Source: G963665495 sp963667575 (GTDB lineage Bacteria > Desulfobacterota > Desulfovibrionia > Desulfovibrionales > Desulfovibrionaceae). Taken from it: a stretch of DNA of 64,000 nucleotides. Each line of letters begins with the position of its first letter. Position 1 is the stretch's first letter. The notes under the pieces are model-generated. The model was not told the DNA's origin. It saw only the letters and a program-made list of their open reading frames with translations, and made no database searches. This document shows positions 36,415 to 45,568 of this stretch, one piece after another. A program made the position numbers and the translations under genes. The stretch is taken from NCBI GenBank assembly GCA_963667575.2, contig CAXXHY010000025.1, positions 1 through 64,000 of the forward strand, in the 5' to 3' direction.

Positions 36415-38130
36415 ATGCCGAAAAGTCCAGATTCACCACGGTCCCCCTTGAATCAGCTCCTTGACCTTGACAGGAAACTGCTCCGTATGCTTGGTCAACG
36501 CGCCGAACTGCTCAAGGATTTGAATGAAACCATCCGTCCCGGAGCCTCGGGCGGCTCAGGGAAAGCTAAATCCGACCTGGAAAAAAAATTGCGTATCGCC
36601 TGGGAACAGGCGGCTTCTTCTGTTGGAGGCGACCCCTCCCTATGGAGAAAAACCTTTTCCTTGCTCCAGGAACTCGGATCAACCCAGCTCAAGGCCGTCA
36701 GTTCGCCCATGCCCAAACGCAGCGGTTTCGAACTCACTCCGGCCAAAGGCGCCATGTCCGTCGACATTGCCGGACCCGGAAGTCTGCTGCAGAGCATCCT
36801 CTGGACAGTTCTTGCTTTTCAGAGCGACCAGCCTTTGAGCATTGCCAATGTGCTTCGCAATGACGCCGTGTTCGACTGCGTCAAGGCCTGCAACCACGCA
36901 GGAGCCCAGTTCTACTGGGAAGAAGACGGATTGAAGAGCAGAGGACAGTCCAAACCGGCATTCACTGGAAAGGCCATCTTTGTTGGTCAGGAACCAGTGA
37001 ACCTCTATGCCCAGCTTTTTCTGGCACTGCCCCACGCGGGCAGCATTCGTTTCATAGGCGGACCGCAGCTCAAGCTGATCGATCTGCGTCCCCTGGCTGA
37101 AATACTGCCGGCTCTGGGCGCACGACTGGTTATGCCTGTTCCCGGAGTGCATGGCTTGCCCGCACGCCTTGAAAGCTCCGGCATCATCCCGGATTCCTTG
37201 CAGCTCTCTGCCAATTTTCCTCCGGATGCCGCCGCTGCCCTGGCCGCGGCCGCTCCGTCGTATCCGCGAGGCCTCAGGATCACGCTTCCCGCCAACGAGG
37301 CCAAGGCGAAATTGTTGCGCTCAACTTTGGAACAGGCCCAGCGTCTGCTGGAAATCTGCGGAGTTGAGACCAGCTTTGATGCGACCACGCTCAGCGTCGG
37401 GCCTGGACGAGTCTCTCCGCCGCCTGCGCCCTCCGTGGACATCGACCCCTTTTTGGGCGGTTCGCTCATGGCCCTTTCTCTGGCTGCGGGAGGAGCTGTC
37501 CGTTTACGAGGCACATGGCCGGGCAAACTACTTGCCTGGCGCAAAGTGGAATCCTTGTTGATGGGAGCTGGTGTCTCCCTCAATGTCGAGCCTTTTTCCA
37601 TTCATGCGACTTTCAAGGAACCCAGTGCCGAACAACTGCAGCAGAAGTTCACTTTCGATACGCGAGAAGCTCCTGAGCTGACGCCTCTGGCCTTGGCCAT
37701 TGCCGCCTGCCTCGGCAACCACTATCCCGATCTTGTGCAGAATCTGCGTTGCGGCCTGCCTGGTTCGTCCGAAATGGCCGACGCCTCGGAAATGGAACGG
37801 ATAGCCGAAGACATACTGGAGCGTACGGGCTTCCAATCCCGGATCGAGGATTCCTGGCTCACCATGGAAAAAGCCGAACTTTCCGCCGACTGGGATGCCC
37901 CCTGGTCCAGCCCTTCTGCTGCCTGGAGTCTCGCGTACGCATTGCTCGGCTACATCAGACCTGGTCTGAAGCTCGACAACCCCGGCAACGTGACCGGACT
38001 GATGCCCGGCTTCTGGCCGTTTTACAATGCATTGCCCACACCCCCGGTTGATATCTTCGAAAGAAAACCCCCAAAAGAGGACAAGGATGCTGCCCCCCAA
38101 CCCCAGCGCAGACGCCGAAAAGTCGAATGA
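36415..38130 (+). CDS. EPSP synthase-like protein with N-terminal chorismate-mutase-like helix
   Basis: 571 residues. The N-terminal ~40 residues (LLDLDRKLLRMLGQRAELLKDL) look like the first helix of AroQ-type chorismate mutases. From residue ~105 the sequence follows the two-domain alpha/beta repeats of EPSP synthases (GPGSLLQSILW, RFIGGPQLKLIDLRPLAEILPALGARL, DIDPFLGGSLMALSLAAGGAVRLRG, AGVSLNVEPFSIHATF, EAPELTPLALAIAACL), ending in a short Lys/Arg tail. The usual catalytic GNAGTAMR loop and the Lys/Arg substrate ligands are not evident. It may be a divergent aroA of the kind present in sulfate reducers or a non-catalytic paralogue. There is no clear ribosome site before the ATG. Medium certainty. 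Confidence 0.6.
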   Translation: MPKSPDSPRSPLNQLLDLDRKLLRMLGQRAELLKDLNETIRPGASGGSGKAKSDLEKKLRIAWEQAASSVGGDPSLWRKTFSLLQELGSTQLKAVSSPMPKRSGFELTPAKGAMSVDIAGPGSLLQSILWTVLAFQSDQPLSIANVLRNDAVFDCVKACNHAGAQFYWEEDGLKSRGQSKPAFTGKAIFVGQEPVNLYAQLFLALPHAGSIRFIGGPQLKLIDLRPLAEILPALGARLVMPVPGVHGLPARLESSGIIPDSLQLSANFPPDAAAALAAAAPSYPRGLRITLPANEAKAKLLRSTLEQAQRLLEICGVETSFDATTLSVGPGRVSPPPAPSVDIDPFLGGSLMALSLAAGGAVRLRGTWPGKLLAWRKVESLLMGAGVSLNVEPFSIHATFKEPSAEQLQQKFTFDTREAPELTPLALAIAACLGNHYPDLVQNLRCGLPGSSEMADASEMERIAEDILERTGFQSRIEDSWLTMEKAELSADWDAPWSSPSAAWSLAYALLGYIRPGLKLDNPGNVTGLMPGFWPFYNALPTPPVDIFERKPPKEDKDAAPQPQRRRRKVE

Positions 38131-38380
38131 TTCTTCCACACCTGAGGAGATCGCCAAGGAAATTGCCGATCTCGAGGTAAAAATGCGTGCCTTTTTACAG
38201 GAAAAGCAGGACTGCGAAAAAGCCATCCGCTTTTTGCGACAGGAAGAAAATCCTGCCAAAGGTATTTTTTACGCTCAGGAAATTTTCGGAAAACAGCAGG
38301 ATAAACTCCGTCTGGACGTGGAAGCGGAATTTTGCAGGAAACGTATCAATCGGCTGCGTCTGAGAATTGAAGAAGGCTAG
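38087..38380 (+). CDS. Small coiled-coil protein of unknown function
   Basis: 97 residues from the ATG at 38087, preceded by AGAGGACAAGG; the gene overlaps the end of the EPSP-synthase-like gene by 44 nt. Residues ~20-97 are Glu/Lys/Arg-rich heptads (EEIAKEIADLEVKMRAFLQEKQDCEKAIRFLRQEE), predicted helical, with two cysteines. I recognise no family. It is translationally coupled to the upstream gene and 22 nt ahead of aconitase. Confidence 0.65.
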   Translation: MLPPNPSADAEKSNDSSTPEEIAKEIADLEVKMRAFLQEKQDCEKAIRFLRQEENPAKGIFYAQEIFGKQQDKLRLDVEAEFCRKRINRLRLRIEEG

Positions 38381-38402
38381 CACCCTTAGGAGGATATGCT
38401 TT

Positions 38403-40343
38403 ATGCCCCAAAATCTGACCCAGAAAATCATCGCAAAGCATCTGGTACGCGGAGAAATGACCCCAGGAGCTGAAATTGCCCTGCGTATCGATCAAACCTT
38501 GACCCAGGATGCTACGGGCACCATGGCCTACCTGCAGTTCGAAGCCCTGGGCCTGGACCGGGTGCAAACCGAACTTTCCGTCAGCTACGTGGATCACAAC
38601 ACCCTGCAAATGGGTTTCCGCAATCCTGACGATCACCGCTATCTGCGCAGTGTTGCCAGAAAATACGGTATTATTTTCTCCCCTCCCGGCACCGGCATCT
38701 GCCACCAGCTGCACCTGGAGAATTTTGCCCGTCCCGGACGTACGCTGGTCGGTTCCGACAGCCATACGCCCACAGCAGGCGGTGTCGGCTCCCTGGCCTT
38801 TGGAGCAGGCGGTCTGTCCGTAGCCCTGGCCATGGCTGGCGAACCCTATGTGATCAGCATGCCCAAAGTCGTCCGCGTCTGGCTGGACGGTGAACTGACC
38901 GGCTGGGCTTCGGCCAAGGATATCATCCTGCACCTGCTGGGAGTGCTCAGTGTCAAGGGCGGCGTAGGCATGGTCATGGAATTCGCAGGTCCCGGCGTTG
39001 CAACCCTTACCGTGCCCGAGCGTGCCACCATTACCAACATGGGCGCCGAACTCGGCGCGACCACGTCCATTTTCCCCAGTGACCAGCAGACCAAGGAATT
39101 TTTGCGTTCCATGGATCGTCCGCTGGACTTCGAAGAATTGGAAGCGGATCCGGACGCCACTTACGACGACGAGGTCAAAATCGATCTTTCCGCCCTGGTG
39201 CCTCTTGCCGCGCAGCCGCACATGCCGGACAAGGTGGTCCCCGTTGCCGAGCTGCACGGTCTTCCCGTGGACCAGGTCTGCATCGGATCCTGCACCAACT
39301 CGTCCTACACCGATCTGGCATCCGTGGCCGAACTATTCAAGGGCCATACCGTCCATGAAGACACGGATGTAATGATTTCCCCCGGCTCCAAGCAGGTTCT
39401 CAAGCTTCTGGCCAAGGACGAACTGCTGGAATGTCTGATCGATTCGGGTGCCCGTCTTCTGGAGTGTTCCTGCGGTCCGTGCATCGGCATGGGCGGATCT
39501 CCCGTATCCAAGGGCGTCAGCGCCCGTACCTTCAACCGGAACTTCGAAGGACGCAGCGGTACGCAGGATGGCCAGGTTTACCTGGTCAGCCCGCTGACAG
39601 CAGCCCAGGCAGCCAAAATGGGCGCTTTCGTGGATCCTGCGGAATGGGGCGAACCCTTGCTGGTCAAACCTTTTCTGCCGCGCAACATACCGACCATCGG
39701 CCACCTGTTCATCTATCCGCCCACTCCGGGCAGTGACGACGCCGAAGGCCTCGGCATCATCCGCGGACCGAATATCGTGCCCCTGGAACAGTTCGACGCG
39801 CTTCCGGACAGCATTTCCACCAAAGTGCAGCTCAAGGTCGGCGACAACATTACCACGGACCATATCATGCCCGCCGGCGCCCAGATAACCGCACTGCGCT
39901 CCAATGTCCCCGCAATCAGCGAGTACATTTTCAGCCGCGTCGACGAAACCTTTGTTCCCCGGATCAAACAGGCCGGACACGGTGTGATCCTGGGCGGCGA
40001 AAACTACGGTCAGGGTTCCAGCCGCGAGCATGCGGCTCTGGGGCCGCGGCATCTCGGAGTAAAGGCTGTCATCACCAAGTCTCTGGCCCGCATCCACCGC
40101 GCCAACCTGGTCAACTTCGGCATTCTGCCGCTGCTGCTTGTCAACAAAGATGACTACGACAGCATCGAACAGGGTCAGGGCCTGGAAATCCCGGCAGCTC
40201 AAATCACTGCCGGCGGTGTTGTGGAGATCAAAATGGACAATGGAAAAAGCATTTCCGTTTCCAATGATCTCACTGAAAACGAACTGGCCATCATTCGCGC
40301 CGGTGGCCTGCTCAACTACGTACGCAACGCCAAAAAAGCCTGA
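38403..40343 (+). CDS. acn: Aconitate hydratase
   Basis: Interconverts citrate and isocitrate. About 646 residues from ATG 38403 with AGGAGG 8 nt upstream; an earlier in-frame ATG at 38367 overlaps the previous gene and has no ribosome site. Iron-sulfur ligands: CIGSCTNSSYTDL (residues ~300) and CSCGPCIGMGGSP (residues ~360); SDSHTPTAGGVGSLAFGAGG substrate motif; C-terminal swivel domain with GENYGQGSSREHAALGPRHLGV. This shorter, LeuC/D-like form is common in Desulfovibrionales and Geobacter-type bacteria. Probably supplies the incomplete TCA branch for glutamate. Confidence 0.95.
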   Translation: MPQNLTQKIIAKHLVRGEMTPGAEIALRIDQTLTQDATGTMAYLQFEALGLDRVQTELSVSYVDHNTLQMGFRNPDDHRYLRSVARKYGIIFSPPGTGICHQLHLENFARPGRTLVGSDSHTPTAGGVGSLAFGAGGLSVALAMAGEPYVISMPKVVRVWLDGELTGWASAKDIILHLLGVLSVKGGVGMVMEFAGPGVATLTVPERATITNMGAELGATTSIFPSDQQTKEFLRSMDRPLDFEELEADPDATYDDEVKIDLSALVPLAAQPHMPDKVVPVAELHGLPVDQVCIGSCTNSSYTDLASVAELFKGHTVHEDTDVMISPGSKQVLKLLAKDELLECLIDSGARLLECSCGPCIGMGGSPVSKGVSARTFNRNFEGRSGTQDGQVYLVSPLTAAQAAKMGAFVDPAEWGEPLLVKPFLPRNIPTIGHLFIYPPTPGSDDAEGLGIIRGPNIVPLEQFDALPDSISTKVQLKVGDNITTDHIMPAGAQITALRSNVPAISEYIFSRVDETFVPRIKQAGHGVILGGENYGQGSSREHAALGPRHLGVKAVITKSLARIHRANLVNFGILPLLLVNKDDYDSIEQGQGLEIPAAQITAGGVVEIKMDNGKSISVSNDLTENELAIIRAGGLLNYVRNAKKA

Positions 40344-40386
40344 GGTTCCGGCTGCGGCCGGGCTGTATTCGAACACACAACTGAAC

Positions 40387-40409
40387 GGCCGGGGGGTGGG
40401 CCCCCGGCC
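40387..40409 (+). repeat. GC-rich hairpin between acn and ppiD
   Basis: Perfect 9-bp arms (ggccggggg / cccccggcc) with a 5-base loop, about 17 nt upstream of the ppiD start; no T-run follows, so it is more likely an mRNA-stabilising or processing hairpin than a terminator. Confidence 0.55.
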
Positions 40410-40426
40410 GATAGCCAGGAGTACCT

Positions 40427-42310
40427 ATGCTAGAGTGGATACGCAGAAGCGCCGAATCCTGGGGCGTAAAGATCCTTTTCGGCCTCATCATTATTGTCTT
40501 CGCCTTCTGGGGAGTGGGCTCCATGTCCAACAACAAGTCGTCCGTGGTCGCCTACGTGGACGATGAACCCATTTCCGAAAGAGAATTTATGGTGGCTTTC
40601 GAACGTTACATTCACAACGTACGTGCGAGCCGTCCCGACCTGACCTGGGATCAGATCAATCAAATGGGTCTGAAGAAACAGTTCCTCACCCAGATGATTG
40701 AAAAAATGCTGCTTCAAAAAGAAGCCGGCAAGCTGAACATCATTCCCTCCCAATACGAAATCATCAACACGATCAAAGAGCTTCCCGCTTTTCACGGTGC
40801 TGATGGAAAATTCGACAAAACCTTGTACCAACGCATCCTGAGCAGCCAGCAGATTTCTGCCGGTGCTTTCGAAGAGGACGTCCGTACCTCCATGATGCGT
40901 CAGAAACTCAAGGATTATGTCACCTTGCCCGCTTTTGTCAGCGAGCCTGAAGCCAAAGACATCTACGAATTCATCAATGAAGAACGCAAGATCGATTATC
41001 TGGTTGTGGAAGCCGGCAATTTTACAAAAAGCGTCAGCGTCACCCAGCCGGAAGTCGAAAAATACTACGCCGACAACAAGGAAGAATTCAAAATCGATCC
41101 CCGCGTCAAAATGGCTTACATTGTTTTTGATCCTGAGACCCTGGCCGACAAGGTCACTGTGACGGATGCCGACATCGAAAGCTATTACAAACGCAAACTC
41201 AAAAGCGACTACACGCAGCAGGAACAGGTCAAGGCCCGTCACATCCTGATCCGTGTGGACAAAGACGCCCCCGCAGACAAAGTTGCCGAAGCCAAAACCA
41301 AAATCGACGAAGTGGCCGCCAAACTCAAAGACGGTGGCGATTTTGCCGAACTTGCCAAGGAATACTCCGAAGGCCCCACCGGCCCCAATGGCGGCGACCT
41401 GGGCTGGGTAAAAGTCGGAACCATGGTCAAACCCTTTGAAACTGCCCTGTTCGCATTGAAAAAAGGCGAAGTCAGCGAACCGGTCCGTACGCAGTTTGGA
41501 TGGCATCTGATTCTGGCTGAAGACCGCAAAGACGCCGGAGTCATCCCGCTGGACCAGGTCAAAGACGAAGTACGCCAGAAAGCTGCTGAAGAAAACGCCG
41601 GAGACATCCTGCACGACTATGTGGACCAGGCGCTGGAAAAACTGGTTACCGGTTCCACGTTGGATGCCATATCCAAGGATATGAAGCTCCCGCTGAAGGA
41701 AAGCGACTATTTTGCGCAGGCTCAGGCCACCGGAACCATCGGACTCACGGATGAAGCAGCCGACACGCTCTTCGGCATGGAAGCGGGCGATGTAAGCGAT
41801 GATCCCCTGCAGATCAAGGACGGCTACATCCTGGCAAAAGTGCTGGAGAAAAAGCCTGCCGAATATGAGACTCTGGACAAGGTCCGGACCCAGATCGAAG
41901 ACAAACTGCGCTCGCAAAAGAGCATGGAAGCCGCCAAGAAGGAAGCCGAATCTCTTCTGGCCAAACTTGAGAAAGGCGAAGCTCCAGAAGGCTACGAGAT
42001 CAAAAGTTCGACCAAATTCAACCGCCAGGGTCTGATCATGGAACTGGGCTACAAACCGGAAATGGTCAAAGCCGCGTACGAGACTGCCAAAGGCAGCTGG
42101 CTGAAAATCCCGTACGAAGTCGGTTCGGGCTACGCTCTGGTCAAGGTTTCGGAGATCATTCCTCCTGAAGCCAAGGAATGGGAAGCCGGTAAAAAGGACT
42201 TTATTGCCATCCTCGAAGACAATAAGCGCGACCAGCTGTTCCAGGCCTATGTGCAGACATTGTACAAGGCTGCCAACGTCAAGTATGAAGATTTGCGCGC
42301 GGTAGAATAA
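40427..42310 (+). CDS. ppiD: PpiD/SurA-like periplasmic peptidyl-prolyl isomerase
   Basis: Membrane-anchored folding factor. 627 residues: short cytoplasmic N-terminus, one membrane helix (VKILFGLIIIVFAFWGVGSM, residues ~14-33), a SurA_N-type chaperone region (residues ~35-190), one parvulin domain (EQVKARHILIRV ... GGDFAELAKEYSEGPTGPNGGDLGWVKVGTMVKPFETALFALKKGEVSEPVRTQFGWHLI split over residues ~265-365), and a second, degenerate rotamase-like region before the C-terminus. SD CCAGGAG. A terminator follows. Confidence 0.93.
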   Translation: MLEWIRRSAESWGVKILFGLIIIVFAFWGVGSMSNNKSSVVAYVDDEPISEREFMVAFERYIHNVRASRPDLTWDQINQMGLKKQFLTQMIEKMLLQKEAGKLNIIPSQYEIINTIKELPAFHGADGKFDKTLYQRILSSQQISAGAFEEDVRTSMMRQKLKDYVTLPAFVSEPEAKDIYEFINEERKIDYLVVEAGNFTKSVSVTQPEVEKYYADNKEEFKIDPRVKMAYIVFDPETLADKVTVTDADIESYYKRKLKSDYTQQEQVKARHILIRVDKDAPADKVAEAKTKIDEVAAKLKDGGDFAELAKEYSEGPTGPNGGDLGWVKVGTMVKPFETALFALKKGEVSEPVRTQFGWHLILAEDRKDAGVIPLDQVKDEVRQKAAEENAGDILHDYVDQALEKLVTGSTLDAISKDMKLPLKESDYFAQAQATGTIGLTDEAADTLFGMEAGDVSDDPLQIKDGYILAKVLEKKPAEYETLDKVRTQIEDKLRSQKSMEAAKKEAESLLAKLEKGEAPEGYEIKSSTKFNRQGLIMELGYKPEMVKAAYETAKGSWLKIPYEVGSGYALVKVSEIIPPEAKEWEAGKKDFIAILEDNKRDQLFQAYVQTLYKAANVKYEDLRAVE

Positions 42311-42339
42311 CTGCCATCGCGCTTCAATGCGTATCAACA

Positions 42340-42378
42340 GGAAGGGATCCGGATTTGCCGCATCCCTTCCTTTTTTTT
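42340..42378 (+). terminator. Intrinsic terminator of ppiD
   Basis: GGAAGGGAT / ATCCCTTCC stem with a 13-base loop followed by eight T. It rules out upstream starts for the next gene. Confidence 0.88.
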
Positions 42379-42408
42379 CAACCGCCCCGTATGCAACAGG
42401 ATACTTTC

Positions 42409-43107
42409 ATGCAGCACCCGATGACACTGGAAGACAAAGTTCAGCAAGCCTTTGACCGCCTTGATCAGATAAAAGCCGTGGCCACGCACCCCGCGGCCGT
42501 GGCCTGGACCGGAGGCAAGGATTCCACTGTTGCTCTGGACATCTGGAAACGCTATTTGCAGGAGAGAAAACCCGACCAGCGTATCCTGGCTATCAATCTG
42601 GATACCGGCCATAAATTTCCGGAGATATGCCGGTTCCGCGACATGCTTGCCCAGGACTGGGACCTTGATCTGCACATTCTGCGTCCAGGTCCGGACGCTG
42701 AAGAGGTTCCCCTTGCCGCCGATCCGCTGGTCTGCTGCAATGTCCGTAAAATTCTTCCTTTGAAGAAAGGTCTTCGAGAGTTACAGATCAAGCTGCTCCT
42801 CAGCGGACTGCGTCGGGATGAGCACCCGGACCGTGCTCAGCGGGCCTGGTGCGAGGAACGCAACGACCCGCAGCACAGTTTCATGCACCCTGTCCTGGAA
42901 TTCACGGAAATGGATATCTGGGCCTACATCACGAGCCGCAACCTGCCCTACTGCGAACTCTATACGCAAGGCTACCGTTCGCTGGGGTGCGCACCGTGCA
43001 CAGCCGCTCCGGGAGCGGATCTGCAACCTGCCGCATCCGAACGCTCGGGACGAGCGCAAAACAAGGAGGGAGCTCTTTCGCAGCTACGGAGCATGGGATA
43101 TTTTTAA
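42409..43107 (+). CDS. Phosphoadenosine phosphosulfate reductase-family PP-loop protein
   Basis: About 232 residues from ATG 42409 (AGGA 7 nt upstream; ATG 42391 is an alternative). PP-loop AWTGGKDSTVALDIW (SGGKDS-type, residues ~31-45), LAINLDTGHKFPEICRFRD, CCNVRKILPLKKGL, LLSGLRRDEHPDRAQR and GYRSLGCAPCTAA. These are the CysH/CysD family signatures. It lacks the C-terminal ECGLH catalytic motif of PAPS reductases, so it may be an adenylyl-transferase-like or other PP-loop enzyme. In a dissimilatory sulfate reducer an assimilatory role is uncertain. Confidence 0.75.
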   Translation: MQHPMTLEDKVQQAFDRLDQIKAVATHPAAVAWTGGKDSTVALDIWKRYLQERKPDQRILAINLDTGHKFPEICRFRDMLAQDWDLDLHILRPGPDAEEVPLAADPLVCCNVRKILPLKKGLRELQIKLLLSGLRRDEHPDRAQRAWCEERNDPQHSFMHPVLEFTEMDIWAYITSRNLPYCELYTQGYRSLGCAPCTAAPGADLQPAASERSGRAQNKEGALSQLRSMGYF

Positions 43108-43447
43108 GGAACGTTTTCTCCTGAAGCACCTGCCCAGGAAAAACACTGAATTGTCACCAAGAACAGTTTGTCCTGCCGCACCGTTCTCCTACTATATCTT
43201 CTTTGCGCTCCACGGGATGAGTTTTCACGCGCCTGGCAATACTGTATTCTCATCCCTGAATACCGAACTCCAAATTCGCCCATGACACGTTCATCGGGTC
43301 AGATCTGATTCTGTTCTGCTCTAGATTACCGGACGCGTTGCCAAAAACGGCAAATACCCGCTCTGGTTTTTTCTCAGCCGATCTGTTACCCCGAAGAATA
43401 CCTATACATCATTTCAACATCTCCGGACCACCCCAACAGGAGTCCTT
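43108..43447 (+). other. Intergenic region with an inverted repeat
   Basis: No gene seen. Perfect 8-bp arms (gggatgag / ctcatccc) occur at 43214-43221 and about 43250-43257 with a 28-base gap and no T-run. Purpose unknown. Confidence 0.4.
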
Positions 43448-45514
43448 GTGAAACTGCACTCCCTGAAACAAAAAATTCTGCTTCTTGTCGTCTGCATCCT
43501 TTGCGTGCTTGCAGCCACGTTCATGCTTTTCAGCAAGCGAAATGTGGAAAAAGCCATGCTGGCAGCGGAAGAGCGCTCCGCCCTGAACGTCTTGCAACTC
43601 GTCACTCTGAACATAGACGCGAGCTTCAAAAATCTGTTATGGGACAAGATGGCCACAATCAAACGCCGCAAGGCCGAGATCAAGGGGCTTTCGGATATGT
43701 TGCTCGCAGGCATAGAAGAGTACGCCAACCTGGCAAGAAGCGGCGTACTTGAAACAGACATAGCCAAAGAAATGGCTCTGAAATGGATTGCCCGGATGGA
43801 TGGTGACGATCAGGAATACGGCATTGTCTACGGCAAGGACAATGTCATGCTGTACTATCCGGAAAAAGATCTCATCGGACGGGACATGTCCCACCTGAAA
43901 GACCTGAAAGGACGTCCCCTTTTTGAGGCCGCCAGAAAAGAGGCCAAAACCAATGGCTCGGCATTCAGCACATTTATCTGGGACCTCCCGGAACGCAAGG
44001 ATCCCATAAAAAAATTCGCCCATTTCCGCTACTTTCCCGAATGGGGCTGGACTGTGGGCGCTTCCAACTATCTGGGGGACGTGGAAATTGAAATGCGGCG
44101 CAAGCTGGATGAACATTTCGCGACCCTGAAGCAGACCATCGTCAACGTACGCTTTGCCAAAACCGGCTATGTCTTCATCTTCAACGCAAACAAGAAAGTC
44201 CTTCTGGCGCCTCCAGTGGACAAGCAGCGCCTGACCACAATGGTCAACTCTCTCGATGGCAACCTATTGCTGGACGACCTCATAGATGCAGCTCACTCCG
44301 GCAATCGCGGACCTGTTTATCACAAGGCAGAATCCGAAAACGCGCCGGAAATGGAATCCTATGTCACCTATTTCAAACCGCTGAAATGGTACATCTGTAC
44401 CAATGTTTCCACGGCGGAAATCCATGAACCCGCCCGCGAACTGTTGACCAGGCAGAGCATCATCACATCCGCGGCTCTGATACTGAGCCTTTTTCTGGCG
44501 CTTCTGTTCGCCAGCAAAATATCCCGACCTCTCTGCCGCCTTTCCGAATATGCAAAAACCCTGTCCAATGCGGACCTTACCGAGGAAGAAACCGAAGAGC
44601 CTCCCATCGCGGACCTGCCCAAACAGTACAAGGACGAAGTCGGACACCTGGCGGAATCTTTTCTGACAATGGAAAAATCTCTGCGGGGAAAAATCAAGGA
44701 ACTCATGGACGTAACGGCGTCCAAGCAACGTATCGAGCACGAACTGCACATCGCCCGCAGTATTCAGATGGGGCTTCTCCCCAAGGTATTTCCGCCGCCA
44801 CCTTCGGATGAACTCAAAGAAGTGCAGCTCTATGCGTTTCTGGAGCCAGCCAAACAGGTGGGAGGCGACCTCTACGACTTCTTTTTCATAGACAAGACAC
44901 ACCTGTTCTTTTCCGTTGGAGACGTTTCCGACAAGGGCGTTCCTGCAGCATTGTTCATGGCCATTACCAAAACGCTGGTCAAGCTCATGGCCGAATCCTA
45001 TGACGACCCGGCGGAGATCATGTCCAAGGTCAACAATGCGCTCAGCACGGACAACCCCAATTCCATGTTCGTCACCATGATCATCGGCATTCTGGACCTT
45101 GAAACCGGCGCAATCCGCTATGCCAACGCCGGTCATAATCTGCCTGTTGTATTCAGCCCTTCACAGGATGCGGCCTTTTTGGAGGGCATAAGCGGTCCCA
45201 TTGCCGGCGCCATGGAGGATATGCCGTACGTCACGCTGCACGCCCAACTCAAACACGGCGACAGCCTTTTCCTATATACTGACGGAGTGACAGAAGCGTC
45301 CAACAAGGAGCGGGAGCTTTTTTCAGATGAGCGCCTGCTTCGGGTAACCAACCAGCTGCACAGCAAAACACCCAAAAAGTTCATCGAGGGCGTAATGGAT
45401 GCCATCAACGAACATGCAGCCGGTTTTATGCAGTGGGACGACATTACGATGCTTTGTATTCACTTCAATGGCCCGGCATTGGAAAACACACTGGATACAT
45501 CAGAAAAATCCTGA
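43448..45514 (+). CDS. Membrane PP2C/SpoIIE-type phosphatase with Cache and HAMP domains
   Basis: 688 residues, RsbU-like response phosphatase that dephosphorylates Ser/Thr. A signal-anchor helix (residues ~7-27), a large extracytoplasmic double Cache-type region (~30-330; YGKDNVMLYYPEKDLIGRD, FRYFPEWGWTVGASNYLGDV, GYVFIFNANKKVLLAPP), a second membrane helix (ITSAALILSLFLALLFA, ~340-357), HAMP (~360-415), a linker helix and a C-terminal PP2C/SpoIIE domain with EPAKQVGGDLYDFF, VGDVSDKGVPAALFMA, YANAGHN and LYTDGVTEA metal-binding motifs. It starts at GTG behind AGGAGT. An ABC-type binding protein follows 54 nt later and may deliver ligand to the Cache domain. Confidence 0.92.
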   Translation: MKLHSLKQKILLLVVCILCVLAATFMLFSKRNVEKAMLAAEERSALNVLQLVTLNIDASFKNLLWDKMATIKRRKAEIKGLSDMLLAGIEEYANLARSGVLETDIAKEMALKWIARMDGDDQEYGIVYGKDNVMLYYPEKDLIGRDMSHLKDLKGRPLFEAARKEAKTNGSAFSTFIWDLPERKDPIKKFAHFRYFPEWGWTVGASNYLGDVEIEMRRKLDEHFATLKQTIVNVRFAKTGYVFIFNANKKVLLAPPVDKQRLTTMVNSLDGNLLLDDLIDAAHSGNRGPVYHKAESENAPEMESYVTYFKPLKWYICTNVSTAEIHEPARELLTRQSIITSAALILSLFLALLFASKISRPLCRLSEYAKTLSNADLTEEETEEPPIADLPKQYKDEVGHLAESFLTMEKSLRGKIKELMDVTASKQRIEHELHIARSIQMGLLPKVFPPPPSDELKEVQLYAFLEPAKQVGGDLYDFFFIDKTHLFFSVGDVSDKGVPAALFMAITKTLVKLMAESYDDPAEIMSKVNNALSTDNPNSMFVTMIIGILDLETGAIRYANAGHNLPVVFSPSQDAAFLEGISGPIAGAMEDMPYVTLHAQLKHGDSLFLYTDGVTEASNKERELFSDERLLRVTNQLHSKTPKKFIEGVMDAINEHAAGFMQWDDITMLCIHFNGPALENTLDTSEKS

Positions 45515-45568
45515 GCCAGTTTATCCACCCATAGGTCTTCAGCCAACCTGATAGAAGGAGACTTCATT

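Noticed and set aside
40430..42337. 635-codon open frame on the minus strand opposite ppiD
   Set aside because: Antisense shadow: the plus strand encodes a clear PpiD with ribosome site and terminator; the opposite frame shows no family motifs and is Phe/Val/Gly-rich as antisense of GC-biased codons usually is.
42355..42408. Upstream start for the PAPS-reductase-family gene
   Set aside because: The frame would begin inside the ppiD terminator; starts at 42391 or 42409 are more reasonable.
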